From NCBI RefSeq assembly GCF_001570425.1, contig NZ_BCSX01000022.1:1-64000 (forward strand): 64,000 nucleotides of DNA, read 5' to 3'. Shown one piece after another: positions 26,869-35,582 of this stretch (positions within the stretch are counted from its first letter, which is position 1; each line of letters opens with the position of its first letter). The DNA is from Mycolicibacterium brisbanense (GTDB taxonomy: Bacteria; Actinomycetota; Actinomycetes; Mycobacteriales; Mycobacteriaceae). The notes beneath the pieces are model-generated. The model was not told the origin of the DNA. It made no database searches and was given only the letters and a program-made list of their open reading frames with translations. The translations under genes were made by a program, and so were the position numbers.

Positions 26869-26902
26869 GTAGTGATCACTACGGTAATGTAGCGATCACT
26901 AT
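26869..26902. promoter_or_regulatory. Two TetR-type operators in the divergent aromatic promoter
   Basis: GTAGTGATCACTAC (26869-26882) is a perfect 14-bp palindrome. GTAGCGATCACTAT (26889-26902) is the same site with two changes. Their centres are 20 bp apart, about two helical turns, which would place two repressor dimers on one DNA face. They lie between the hydroxylase start and the TetR gene, so the 26932 regulator is the obvious binder. Confidence 0.85.
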
Positions 26903-26931
26903 AGAGTCAAGAGGTCGTTTCAGGAGGGCAG

Positions 26932-27567
26932 ATGGCAGACAAGACACGTCCCGCGCCTCGTCGCAAACGCGCCGACGGGGAACAGTCACGCGAGCGAATC
27001 CTCGACGCCGCCACCCAGATCGCCTCCGAGCGCGGGTACGAGGGAACCAGCATCGCCTTGGTCAGCAAGGTCTGCGGATTACCGGCCAGCTCCATCTACT
27101 GGCACTTCACAGACAAGGACGATCTGATCGCCGCGGTGATCGAGCGCAGCTTCTCCGGTTGGCTCGATGCCTGGCGCCTCCCCGCGGACGGTGCACCCCG
27201 TGAACGTGTGACCGCGATGGCGACGCAAATCGCCAAAGCACTGCTCGACGCGCCCGACTTTCTGCGGCTCGGGCTGATGCTGACGCTGGAAAGACGCCCG
27301 ATCGAACCCCGGGCCAGGACGATGTTCCTGCGTGTGCGAGCGCAGGCTGCCGACGAATTGAAAGCCGCATTCAGCGGAGTCACCACCGGCCTCACCGACA
27401 CCCAGATCGATCTGCTGGTCACCTATGCGATCGCGGGAGCAGACGGCTTGTTCGTCGCCAAAGAGATCGGCGGGGATTCTGTGGACATTCTCGCGCTGTT
27501 CGAGGTACACGCACTTGCCATCTACGACACGGCGATGCGGATGATCGCCGAAGGGTCTGACCGATGA
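26932..27567 (+). CDS. TetR/AcrR family regulator of the aromatic cluster
   Basis: The protein has 211 aa. ATG 26932 has AGGAGG upstream. The N-terminus is basic ([23 protein letters not shown]), followed by the HTH with [22 protein letters not shown]. It is divergent from the hydroxylase operon and overlaps the acetaldehyde dehydrogenase-like gene by ATGA, so it is made together with the lower-pathway genes. The twin palindromes upstream are its likely operators, giving repression of both operons and autoregulation. An aromatic compound or CoA/keto-acid intermediate is the likely inducer. Confidence 0.9.
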   Translation: MADKTRPAPRRKRADGEQSRERILDAATQIASERGYEGTSIALVSKVCGLPASSIYWHFTDKDDLIAAVIERSFSGWLDAWRLPADGAPRERVTAMATQIAKALLDAPDFLRLGLMLTLERRPIEPRARTMFLRVRAQAADELKAAFSGVTTGLTDTQIDLLVTYAIAGADGLFVAKEIGGDSVDILALFEVHALAIYDTAMRMIAEGSDR

Positions 27568-28445
27568 CGGCGGTCGGCTGGCCTGTCGCGATTCTCGGGT
27601 CCGGCAGCGTCGCCACCGACCTCATGGTCAAGATCCGGCAGGGCGGCGGCCCGCTGTCGGTGGCCGCGACGGTCGACGGCGCCGACGAACTGCTCGCCAT
27701 GCCGAACAGCGCCGACATCAAGCTGGTTTTCGATACCACGGCACCCCGCTTACGCACCGGCAGTTGGGCCGCCTTGGCCGGGAAGGGGGTGCAGATGATC
27801 GATCTCGCTGCGACCACGATCGGTTCGCACTGTGTGCCGGTCGTCAATCTCGACGACTCGCGTACTGCCCGCACCCTTACCATCGGCACAGGCGCCGCGC
27901 AGGCCACCGTGCCGATCGTGGCCGCGATCGGACGATCCGGTGTCGTGTCCTACGCCGAGATCGTCTGCGCGGTGGCGTCGCGATCCGTCGGGTCCGACGA
28001 CCGGGCCGGCATCGACGAATTCATCGAATCCACCGGTGCCGCACTGCGGGAGGTCGGCGGAGCCGGACGCAGCAAGGCCGTGTTGTTGCTGAGCCCGGCC
28101 GATCCACCGGCCTTCATGCGAACCACGGTCTATTGCCTTGTCGATGGCGATATCGACCACGAAGCCGTCGAGACCGACATCGTCGACATGGTCGAGCAGG
28201 TCAGCCGGTACATGCCGGGCTACCGCCTCAAACAACGCGTGCAGTTCGAGACATTCGGCGCCGAAAGCCCGCTGTACCTCCCGGAGACCGGCACGTTCAC
28301 GGGCACCCGCGTCACCGCAATGCTCGAGGTCACCGGTGCAGCCGACCACCTACCGGCCTACTCCGGTCACCTCGACATGGTTACCGCGGCGGCCAAGGCG
28401 GCCGCGGAGCACATCGCCTTTCGTACCAACGGAACTCGCCCATGA
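27564..28445 (+). CDS. Acetaldehyde dehydrogenase (acylating)-like protein, catalytic Cys replaced
   Basis: The protein has 293 aa against about 310 usual. Its order and motifs match DmpF/MhpF/Hsa[11 protein letters not shown] (NAD), HCVPVVNL, then [13 protein letters not shown], GTRAxIDEF-like [29 protein letters not shown] and [15 protein letters not shown]. In active enzymes the nucleophilic Cys lies in TCGGQAT. Here the aligned segment is TGAAQAT, so the Cys is Gly110 (codon 27891-27893). The frame is clean, so this is not a simple sequencing frameshift. CoA-acylating activity is doubtful. It may serve as the structural or channelling partner of the coupled aldolase, or have another reaction. 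Confidence 0.85.
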   Translation: MTAVGWPVAILGSGSVATDLMVKIRQGGGPLSVAATVDGADELLAMPNSADIKLVFDTTAPRLRTGSWAALAGKGVQMIDLAATTIGSHCVPVVNLDDSRTARTLTIGTGAAQATVPIVAAIGRSGVVSYAEIVCAVASRSVGSDDRAGIDEFIESTGAALREVGGAGRSKAVLLLSPADPPAFMRTTVYCLVDGDIDHEAVETDIVDMVEQVSRYMPGYRLKQRVQFETFGAESPLYLPETGTFTGTRVTAMLEVTGAADHLPAYSGHLDMVTAAAKAAAEHIAFRTNGTRP

Positions 28446-29464
28446 ACCGCCCCCTCTACATCAGCGACGTGACGCTGCGCGACGGCATGCACGCGGTGCG
28501 TCACCGATACCGCATCGACCAGGCCGTGCGGATCGCCCAGGCGCTCGACGCCGCCGGAGTCGACTCGATCGAGGTGGCGCACGGCGACGGGCTGGGAGGG
28601 TCGAGCTGCGTCTACGGCTTCGGTGCCCACACCGATCTGGAGTGGATCGAAGCCGTTGCCGGCGCGACAACCCGCGCCAAGGTCGCCACCTTGTTGCTGC
28701 CGGGCATCGGCACGGTCCGAAATCTGACCGACGCGTACCACGCCGGGGCCAGTGTGGTGCGAGTCGCCACACACTGCACCGAAGCCGACCTTTCCGCCCG
28801 GTACATCACAGCGGCCCGCGAACTCAACATGGACACCGCCGGTTTCCTGATGATGAGCCACATGACGACCCCGAACGTGCTGGCGGAACAAGCCCGCCTG
28901 ATGGAGGGCTATGGCGCCACATGCGTCTACGTCGTCGACTCAGGTGGTGCGATGACCATGCGCGACGTCGCTGACCGGGTCAGCGCGCTGCGCCAAAATC
29001 TCTCCCCCACAACCGATATCGGTATCCACGCGCACCACAACCTGGCGCTCGGTGTGGCCAATTCCATCACGGCCGTGGAACACGGCGCACACCGCGTGGA
29101 CGCTTCACTCACGGGCATGGGTGCAGGCGCGGGCAACGCCCCGCTCGAGGTGTTCGTCGCCGCGATCAGCAAGCTGGGCACCCCACACCGCTGCGACCTG
29201 CACGCGCTCCAGGATGCCGCCGACGACATCGTGCGTCCGCTGCAGGAACGTCCGGTGCGAGTGGACCGGGAAACTCTGACCCTGGGTTATGCCGGGGTGT
29301 ATTCGAGCTTCCTGCGGCACGCCGAGGCGGCAGCCGAGCGCTACGGCATCGACGCGCGCACGCTGCTCGAGGAAGCCGGCCGCCGGCATATGGTCGGCGG
29401 CCAAGAGGACCTGCTCGTCGACATCGCACTGGATCTCACGACAGAATCCACCCCGAGAGGCTGA
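28442..29464 (+). CDS. 4-hydroxy-2-oxovalerate aldolase (DmpG/MhpE/HsaF-like)
   Basis: The protein has 340 aa. ATG 28442 overlaps the preceding stop (ATGA). [14 protein letters not shown] holds the catalytic Arg and a metal Asp, VAHGDGLGG the His, [14 protein letters not shown] the two metal His residues, and [16 protein letters not shown] the C-terminal communication-domain Tyr. The enzyme cleaves 4-hydroxy-2-oxo acids to pyruvate and an aldehyde, which is normally channelled to the partner dehydrogenase. Here the partner is the Cys-less protein, which makes the fate of the aldehyde uncertain. No 2-hydroxypentadienoate hydratase gene is seen nearby. Confidence 0.92.
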   Translation: MNRPLYISDVTLRDGMHAVRHRYRIDQAVRIAQALDAAGVDSIEVAHGDGLGGSSCVYGFGAHTDLEWIEAVAGATTRAKVATLLLPGIGTVRNLTDAYHAGASVVRVATHCTEADLSARYITAARELNMDTAGFLMMSHMTTPNVLAEQARLMEGYGATCVYVVDSGGAMTMRDVADRVSALRQNLSPTTDIGIHAHHNLALGVANSITAVEHGAHRVDASLTGMGAGAGNAPLEVFVAAISKLGTPHRCDLHALQDAADDIVRPLQERPVRVDRETLTLGYAGVYSSFLRHAEAAAERYGIDARTLLEEAGRRHMVGGQEDLLVDIALDLTTESTPRG

Positions 29465-29484
29465 CATCTCCGTAGGGTGTGGGA

Positions 29485-30360
29485 GTGAGTGCGCGGGGAT
29501 GGTTGTTGTTCAGCGCGATGAGCATCATCTGGGGCATCCCCTACCTGCTGATCAAGGTCGCGGTCGAAAGCGTCTCCGTACCCGTGTTGGTCCTGGCCCG
29601 CACCGCCGTTGGGGCGTTGGTGCTCCTGCCGCTCGCGCTGTCGCGGGCAGCCTGGGCGCCGGTACTGCGGCACTGGAAACCCGTGCTGGCCTTCGCATTC
29701 TTCGAGATCATCGCGGCCTGGGTGCTGCTCACCGACGCCGAACGCACCTTGAGCAGTTCGATGACCGGCCTGTTGATCGCGGCCGCACCGATCATCGCCG
29801 CGATGCTGGACCGGCTCACCGGCGGAGAACGTCTGCGCGCCAGACGCATCGCGGGGCTGGGCGTCGGGATGGCCGGGGTGGCGGTGCTCGCGGGCCCGGG
29901 CCTGACGGGTGGGCACGGCGTGCCGATCGCCGAGGTGCTGCTGGTGGCGACCTGTTACGCGATCGCCCCGCTGGTGGCCGCGCGCTACCTCGGCGACGTG
30001 CCCGCCCTGCCGTTGACCGCGGCCTGTTTGGCGCTCGCGGCGCTGATCTACACCGCTCCGGCCGTAGCGGCCTGGCCTCACGAGATGCCTTCGACGCAAG
30101 CGCTACTGGCATTGGCGGTGTTGGCGGTGGTCTGCACGGCGCTCGCGTTCATCACATTTTTCGCGTTGATCCGCGAAGTGGGCCCGTCGCGCGCGTTGGT
30201 GATCACCTACATCAACCCGGCCGTTGCCCTGGCCGCCGGGGTGATCGTGCTCGGTGAGCCGCTGACGGTCTGGAACGTGGCAGGGCTCGCCCTGATCCTC
30301 GCCGGGTCGGTACTGGCCACCCACGCACCCAAGGAACCCGAAGCAGAGATCGCTCGGTGA
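29485..30360 (+). CDS. EamA/DMT-superfamily transporter
   Basis: The protein has 291 aa, with start GTG 29485 (AGGG seven bases upstream) or GTG 29479. About ten hydrophobic helices form two EamA repeats: one begins WLLFSAMSIIWGIPYLLIKVAVE, the second VLLVATCYAIAPLVAARY. The C-terminal helix ends before a short acidic tail. It lies 20 bp after the aldolase and probably shares its transcript. It may export or import a small aromatic or keto-acid metabolite; direction and substrate are unknown. It converges with the allophanate hydrolase gene. Confidence 0.85.
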   Translation: MSARGWLLFSAMSIIWGIPYLLIKVAVESVSVPVLVLARTAVGALVLLPLALSRAAWAPVLRHWKPVLAFAFFEIIAAWVLLTDAERTLSSSMTGLLIAAAPIIAAMLDRLTGGERLRARRIAGLGVGMAGVAVLAGPGLTGGHGVPIAEVLLVATCYAIAPLVAARYLGDVPALPLTAACLALAALIYTAPAVAAWPHEMPSTQALLALAVLAVVCTALAFITFFALIREVGPSRALVITYINPAVALAAGVIVLGEPLTVWNVAGLALILAGSVLATHAPKEPEAEIAR

Positions 30361-30399
30361 CCGACGCGTTATCGCCAAGCCGAGGTTCATCCCCGGGTG

Positions 30400-32067
30400 T
30401 CAGCCCGCCTGAGCTGCCAACCAGCCGCCGTATCGCGTGATGTCCCGGCCTTGCGCGACTGCGGCATGATCGCAACCGAATCCGGTGATCCAGGTGCCGT
30501 CGTCGAGCTCGACCTTGCCGAGCATCATCGGCGCGGGCAGTTCGTCGAGGAAGTCACCGAGGGCGGCCCGCGATAGCACCCACCGCTCCCCCACGATGGT
30601 CGCGCCGCCTTCCGTGGTGCGGACCAATCCAGGTTTGGGCGGGACGGTGTCGAGCGCGTACAGCCGGTAGTGCGGTGCGGTCTTGATGGCTCCGCCCCAG
30701 CGAGCGCCTCGACTGGTCAGTTGATGCTCCAACGGCTGGCCCCGCAGGTGCGCGCCGAACACCGCGAGCTCCGTGACCGCTGCCCTCCCGAGCTCGGGCC
30801 ACGTGGCAGCCGGCGGCTCACCGAGGAAACGCCCGGCGAGGTCGGCGACGACGGCGTCGTGAAAAGCCGGTGCCAGCAACGTGACGCCAAACTGCGCGCC
30901 ATCGGCGACCGTCCCGGCAGGAATCGCGATCGCGCACATGTCGAACAGGTTGCAGAAGTTGGTGTATCGGCCCATGCGGGTGTTCACTGCTATCGGGTCG
31001 GCCATGACCTCTGCTATCCGTGGATGCGTGGGTGCGGTGGGCACCAACAGCGCGTCGCAGCCGGTGAGCTGTGCGAGCGCCTCACATCGCAACTCGTCGA
31101 CCCGCCGACGGTCCCGCAGCAGATCGGCTGCTGAGTGGCCGCCCGCCGCGACGATGATGGCCGCTACCGTCGGATCCAATCCCGCATCGGTCGACGCGCC
31201 TGACACGAACCCGCCTGCTGCATCCCAGCGTTCGGCGACAAGCGCGCCGTTGTACAGCAGGTCGGCGGCGGTGAAGAACGCTTCCATGGCCACGGGTGTG
31301 GTCTCGAATCCCGCTTCCTGTGCCCGATGCACAGCTGCGTCGAACGCCGCCCGCCAGTCGGCGTCGAGTTCGGGCAGTTCGGCCGGGACCGCGACTCGCG
31401 GAGCAGGCGGCGCGGCCAGCGGAGTATCGGCGGGCCAGGCTCGTTGGGACGCAGCGGCGTTCATGGCGGCCATGGCTGCCTGGGCGGTGGCCAGATCGGT
31501 CGCGAAGATGGTGACGCAGTCATAGCTGGCGCACGCCGGTACGACACCGTCGGTGCTCACCACTGCGATGGTCGGCTTGATCCCGACGAGTCCCTGCAGA
31601 CCGGCGGGCACCCGTCCGGAGCCCGCGGTGTCGGTGCCGATCGCGATGTCGGCAAATCCCAGCGCGACCGCGACCGCCGAACCCGAGCTCGATCCGCCGG
31701 AGATGTACTCCGGTCGTCGTGAATCCCGCACGGCACCATAGGGACTGCGTGTCCCCACCAGCCCGGTGGCGAACTGGTCGAGGTTGGTCTTGCCGATGAC
31801 GACGGCACCGGCGGCCTTGAGAGCGGCGACCGCCGGTGCGTCGGCATCGGGGAGGTAACTGAAGCCCGGACACGCCGCCGTGGTGGGTATACCCGCCACA
31901 TCGACGTTGTCTTTGACTGCCAACAGTAGCCCGGCCAACGGGCCTTCTGCGACGCGGAAATCAGCCTCGACGTCGGCCTGGGGACGTAGGTGGATGAACA
32001 CTTCACTGCGGCCGCTGTCTTCGATGCGCCGGTAGGCCTCGGTGACTGCGCTCCTGTGCTCGCTCAC
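30400..32067 (-). CDS. atzF: Allophanate hydrolase (amidase signature family)
   Basis: The protein has 555 aa. GTG 32067 overlaps the carboxylase stop (GTGA) and has GGAG five bases upstream. The amidase core holds the Ser-cisSer-Lys triad: Lys in LAVKDNVDVAG (about residue 52) and the serines in ISGGSSSGSAVAVALG (about 125-135). A separate C-terminal domain (about 430-555, from YRLYALDTVPPKPG) is typical of AtzF-type enzymes. It converts allophanate to two ammonia and two CO2. It is the last gene of the guanidine/urea-type operon and supplies nitrogen. Confidence 0.92.
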   Translation of the reverse strand: MSEHRSAVTEAYRRIEDSGRSEVFIHLRPQADVEADFRVAEGPLAGLLLAVKDNVDVAGIPTTAACPGFSYLPDADAPAVAALKAAGAVVIGKTNLDQFATGLVGTRSPYGAVRDSRRPEYISGGSSSGSAVAVALGFADIAIGTDTAGSGRVPAGLQGLVGIKPTIAVVSTDGVVPACASYDCVTIFATDLATAQAAMAAMNAAASQRAWPADTPLAAPPAPRVAVPAELPELDADWRAAFDAAVHRAQEAGFETTPVAMEAFFTAADLLYNGALVAERWDAAGGFVSGASTDAGLDPTVAAIIVAAGGHSAADLLRDRRRVDELRCEALAQLTGCDALLVPTAPTHPRIAEVMADPIAVNTRMGRYTNFCNLFDMCAIAIPAGTVADGAQFGVTLLAPAFHDAVVADLAGRFLGEPPAATWPELGRAAVTELAVFGAHLRGQPLEHQLTSRGARWGGAIKTAPHYRLYALDTVPPKPGLVRTTEGGATIVGERWVLSRAALGDFLDELPAPMMLGKVELDDGTWITGFGCDHAAVAQGRDITRYGGWLAAQAG

Positions 32068-34139
32068 GCGGACTCCTTCTTGGCGAACTCCCCTGCCGCA
32101 GCCCACCGCTGCCGTTCCTCGGCGCGGGCGGCCTCCATCGCCGCGCGCGTGGCGGCGATGTCGTCGGCGTTGTCCTGCAGGAACTGGTCATGCTCGGCGA
32201 GCGAGAACGTCCCGCCGGTGATCTCGACGCGTCCGCGGCCGGCAGCCATGTCGGCGCGCAGGTCGAGCAGCTCGTCCGCGGACACCGGATACCACTGGAT
32301 ACGGTCGAAAAACCTGAGCAGCCAAGGATGTTCGGGCTCGAAACCATCGGCCCGAAGCGGATGGCGGTGGTTCCAGATCTGCGTGGTACGTCCGACGAAC
32401 TGGTATCCGCCGGGACCCTCCATGCCGTAGATGCACAGGTATGCCCCGCCGATGCCGACGGCGTTCTCCGGAGTCCACGTGCGGGCCGGGTTGTACTTGG
32501 TGGTGACCAGCCGGTGCCGGGGATCCAGCGGCGTCGCCACCGGTGCGCCGAGGTACACATCGCCCAGGCCGAGCACGAGATACTCTGCGTCGTACACGAT
32601 CCGGTGCACATCGTCGGTTGACTGCAAGCCGTTCATCCGGCGGATGAATTCGATGTTCCAGGGGCACCACGGCGCATCTGACCGCACGCCGTGCATGTAA
32701 CGCTCGATCGCCTCACGAGTCGCCGGATCGTCCCAACTCAATGGCAGCCGTACGGTGCGGCTGGGCACCACGAGCTCATGTGCGGCAGGCAGCGACGCCT
32801 CCCATTCGGTCAACAGGGGCACCAGTTTCGACAGCGGGAGCTGGGCCGGATCCACCTTCACCTGCAACGAACGCACACCCGGTGTGAGGTCGACGAGGCC
32901 CGCGGGCCGATCCTGTTGCAGCGCGTGGTGCAGGGCGTGCACCCGGGCCCGCAGCGCCAGATCGAGCCGCATCTCCCCGTATTCGACGAGCACGTTGTCG
33001 TCGCCGCAGCGCCGGTAGGTCACCGCCGTCGATCCATCGGATGAGGTTGCGCGGTGCAGGATTCCGTCGTCCTCATCGCCGCCGGAGGAGAACACGGCCG
33101 GAATGAACGCGCGTCGCGACCTGCCGACCGTGGCGGGCGACGGTGCCGCATCGGCCCGCACCGGGACGAACCGAACCGTGGCGCCCGGCGCGAGCTGACC
33201 CAGCTTCCACCGATCGGCAGCGGTGACGGTGACCGGGCAGACGAAGCCGCCAAGGCTGGGGCCGTCGGGCCCCAGCAGAATCGGGGTGTCGCCGGTGAAA
33301 TCGAGCGAACCCACCGAATAGGCGTTGTCGTGAATGTTCGACGGGTGCAGTCCAGCCTCTCCGCCGTCGGGCCGGGCCCATTCGGGTTTCGGCCCGGTCA
33401 GCCGAACCCCGGTGCGGTCGGAATTGAAGTGCACCTCATAGTCGTGCTGCAACAGGGTGTCGATGTCACTGCGGGTGAAGAACTCCGGTGCCGAATGTGG
33501 GCCAACGGTCACCGCGATGTACCAGTGCTTGCCGATGGCGGGTTGCTCGTCGTACAGGATGCGCCGCCGCCGCGCCACCGGCGCGTCGCCAATCTCGAGT
33601 TTGTCGGCGACGCACAATGCCCGGCCCTCGTGTCCGCCGAACCCGCCGAGGACGAATGTCGCAGCACTGCCGAGATATTCGTCGGCGCGCAACCCGCCGG
33701 CCACCGCGATGTACGAGCGCAAACCCGCACCAGCCACCGCGCCCACGTCGAGAATCTGATTCGCCCCCACCAGCACCGGTTCCCATTGCGGCACCCGCAC
33801 CCCGTCGATCGTGACGGGCGCCGGCGCACCGGTGACACACACCCAGGTGTCGGTGTCGAACCGCAACGCGGGGCCCGCCATGGTGGCCTCGAAGCCCGGC
33901 GTGCCTTCGGGGTTGCCCACCGCGATGTTGGCCAGCCGGAATGATACGTCGTCCATCGGTCCCGAGGGCGGCACCCCGATCTGCCAGTAGCCGATCCGGC
34001 CCGGCCAGTCCTGCACGGTGGTGGCCATGCCCGGCCGGACGACTTCCAGGGTGCGCACGCGAGGAGCAGAAGTCATGGTGCGGACGCGAGGAGCAGAAGA
34101 TATGGTGCGCACGCGAGGAGCAGAAAAGTACTCCGTCAT
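32064..34139 (-). CDS. Urea/guanidine carboxylase-type protein with carboxyltransferase domains only
   Basis: The protein has 691 aa. The start at ATG 34139 is fixed by an ATGA overlap with the upstream gene. Residues about 30-330 form the KipA/AHS2 domain (GMATTVQDWPGRIGYWQIGVPPSGPMD) and about 340-570 the KipI/AHS1 domain. A C-terminal urea-carboxylase extension (GPGGYQFVGRTTQIWN) follows. A full urea or guanidine carboxylase (about 1200 aa) also has an N-terminal biotin carboxylase and a C-terminal biotin carrier. Both are absent, with no AMKM-type biotin site here or in the operon. Residues 5-31 are three 9-residue repeats (core SAPRVRT). A 5-oxoprolinase-like role is an alternative, but the neighbours favour guanidine/urea use. 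Confidence 0.85.
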   Translation of the reverse strand: MTEYFSAPRVRTISSAPRVRTMTSAPRVRTLEVVRPGMATTVQDWPGRIGYWQIGVPPSGPMDDVSFRLANIAVGNPEGTPGFEATMAGPALRFDTDTWVCVTGAPAPVTIDGVRVPQWEPVLVGANQILDVGAVAGAGLRSYIAVAGGLRADEYLGSAATFVLGGFGGHEGRALCVADKLEIGDAPVARRRRILYDEQPAIGKHWYIAVTVGPHSAPEFFTRSDIDTLLQHDYEVHFNSDRTGVRLTGPKPEWARPDGGEAGLHPSNIHDNAYSVGSLDFTGDTPILLGPDGPSLGGFVCPVTVTAADRWKLGQLAPGATVRFVPVRADAAPSPATVGRSRRAFIPAVFSSGGDEDDGILHRATSSDGSTAVTYRRCGDDNVLVEYGEMRLDLALRARVHALHHALQQDRPAGLVDLTPGVRSLQVKVDPAQLPLSKLVPLLTEWEASLPAAHELVVPSRTVRLPLSWDDPATREAIERYMHGVRSDAPWCPWNIEFIRRMNGLQSTDDVHRIVYDAEYLVLGLGDVYLGAPVATPLDPRHRLVTTKYNPARTWTPENAVGIGGAYLCIYGMEGPGGYQFVGRTTQIWNHRHPLRADGFEPEHPWLLRFFDRIQWYPVSADELLDLRADMAAGRGRVEITGGTFSLAEHDQFLQDNADDIAATRAAMEAARAEERQRWAAAGEFAKKESA
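34047..34127 (-). repeat. 27-bp tandem repeat, three copies, coding for the carboxylase N-terminus
   Basis: Units lie at 34101-34127, 34074-34100 and 34047-34073 (read on the minus strand). Each encodes x-S-A-P-R-V-R-T-x. The copies differ at few bases (for example CGTGCGCACC against CGTCCGCACC), which indicates recent expansion. The array replaces the place where the biotin carboxylase domain would join. Confidence 0.92.
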
Positions 34140-34756
34140 CGGCGCGTCACCACCATGCGCACGGCGGTTGGATCGAAGCCGTTGCAGGGATTGTTGATCT
34201 GCGGGCAGTTCGACACCAGCACCAGGGTGTCGATCTCGGCGCGCAGCGACAGTTTCTTGCCCGGTGCGGACAAGCCGTCGACGATGCCCAGTGAACCGTC
34301 CGGATCCACCGGCACATTCATGAAGAAGTTGATATTGCTGACGATGTCGGCCTTGGTCAGCCCCCAGCGCGCACCCTCGCCGATGAAGTTCTCCACGCAG
34401 GCGTGCTGGTGCTTGGTGTGGTGCCCGTAGCGCAGTGTGTTGGACTCCTGCGAGCAGGCGCCGCCGAGGGTGTCGTGATTACCGACCTCGTCCTCGACGA
34501 TCGTCAGCATCGGCGCGCCGTCGCTGTCCCGCAGCACCGATCCGGTGGTCAGGAAGATGTTGCCCTGCATGGCGATCGTGACCGGAGCGCTGTAGCGCAC
34601 GGTGTGGTCGTCGGCCCCGTAGAACAAGGTGTCCACCGCCTGATTGCCGTGCAGGTCGACGATGGTCAACACGTCACCGGCACGCACAATCTTCGACCAC
34701 GGCGCCCGCGGCGGAACGATCTCGTCAACGATGGTCTCGGCAGCAAGCACAGTCAT
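34136..34756 (-). CDS. Urea amidolyase-associated protein (UAAP2-type), carboxyguanidine deiminase subunit
   Basis: The protein has 206 aa, start ATG 34756 with ATGA overlaps at both ends. Family signatures are GNQAVDTLFYGADD, GACSQESN, HHTKHQHACVENF, NINFFMNVPVDPDG and the C-terminal LVSNCPQINNPCNG, with clustered Cys and His suitable for metal binding. Proteins of this family paired with UAAP1 have been shown elsewhere to be carboxyguanidine deiminases (CgdAB), which turn carboxyguanidine into allophanate. The location between a carboxylase and allophanate hydrolase fits exactly. Confidence 0.88.
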   Translation of the reverse strand: MTVLAAETIVDEIVPPRAPWSKIVRAGDVLTIVDLHGNQAVDTLFYGADDHTVRYSAPVTIAMQGNIFLTTGSVLRDSDGAPMLTIVEDEVGNHDTLGGACSQESNTLRYGHHTKHQHACVENFIGEGARWGLTKADIVSNINFFMNVPVDPDGSLGIVDGLSAPGKKLSLRAEIDTLVLVSNCPQINNPCNGFDPTAVRMVVTRR

Positions 34757-35580
34757 CGGGCACTCCAGACGTCTTCGGAATTCAGGTAAGCGCGTTGGTA
34801 TTCCGGGTCGCGGGCACTGAGCCCGTCCCCGATGGCCGTGAGGTCGTCAACTGCCGACCAGGCCAGTACCTCGACCGGCCCGACATCGAACACCGGTGCC
34901 GGGTCCAGCGGATGAGCGGTGTTGGCGATGGCCACGATCAGCGGAAGATGCGTGATCAGTTCCACCGCCGTATCCGGGCCGGCAGACCCGGTCGACACCA
35001 GTGCACCGTCGGACTCCACCCGCACGCCATGGAAGAACGACACACTCGGTGCGACGTCCCGGCGGGTGAGACCGTTCTTCAGCGCGGCCAGCGCCAGCAG
35101 CTCCCGGCCGGCAGGACTTGCCGAATAGACCTCACCGGCACCGTATTTCGCAATGTTGCCGGCGAACGTGGTGGTACCGCACAACGCATCGTGGTGGCGT
35201 GAGGTATCCGATACGACAGTGGCCAGCACTCGTCCCTGATCACTGAGCAGCGGATGACCGACCGAAAGATACGCTTGCCACGGCACTTTCACGGTGTCGG
35301 CGACGTTGAGCCGTTCGGCCGGCGCATCGGCACGCCACAGCAACACGTGGGCGCACGCGCTGCCGTCCAGATCGCGCAAGCGCAGCCGGGTGCCACGGGC
35401 CAGCACCTTGGTGGTGTAGCGCCCACCGGGCACCGTCTCTGCCCAGGTCAGCCGTTGTGGATCCACCCCCGGCGGTGGTGTCGGCCAATTCGATGCCGGG
35501 ACAACAGGCATCGCGCCGGTGATGGTGCCGGCCTGGGCGCGAGCGTGGTCGCGCGCCCCGGCAGTGGTCGCAGTGGTCAT
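34753..35580 (-). CDS. Urea amidolyase-associated protein (UAAP1-type), carboxyguanidine deiminase subunit
   Basis: The protein has 275 aa. ATG 35580 (MTTATTAGARDHARA) is taken as the start because the frame upstream lies inside the permease gene. Motifs are PGGRYTTKVLARGTRLRLRDL, the Cys-His-bearing RHHDALCGTTTF, SVSFFHGVRVESDG and a C-terminal HPLDPAPVFDVGPVEVLAW. It shares its fold with the UAAP2 partner, whose start overlaps its stop. Together the pair should form the deiminase. It lies two bases after the permease stop. Confidence 0.87.
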   Translation of the reverse strand: MTTATTAGARDHARAQAGTITGAMPVVPASNWPTPPPGVDPQRLTWAETVPGGRYTTKVLARGTRLRLRDLDGSACAHVLLWRADAPAERLNVADTVKVPWQAYLSVGHPLLSDQGRVLATVVSDTSRHHDALCGTTTFAGNIAKYGAGEVYSASPAGRELLALAALKNGLTRRDVAPSVSFFHGVRVESDGALVSTGSAGPDTAVELITHLPLIVAIANTAHPLDPAPVFDVGPVEVLAWSAVDDLTAIGDGLSARDPEYQRAYLNSEDVWSAR

Positions 35581-35582
35581 GC

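Noticed and set aside
27764..28441. Upstream part of the frame that contains the aldolase
   Set aside because: The stretch before 28442 overlaps the dehydrogenase-like gene in another frame and is Arg-rich without homology; the ATGA overlap gives a better start.
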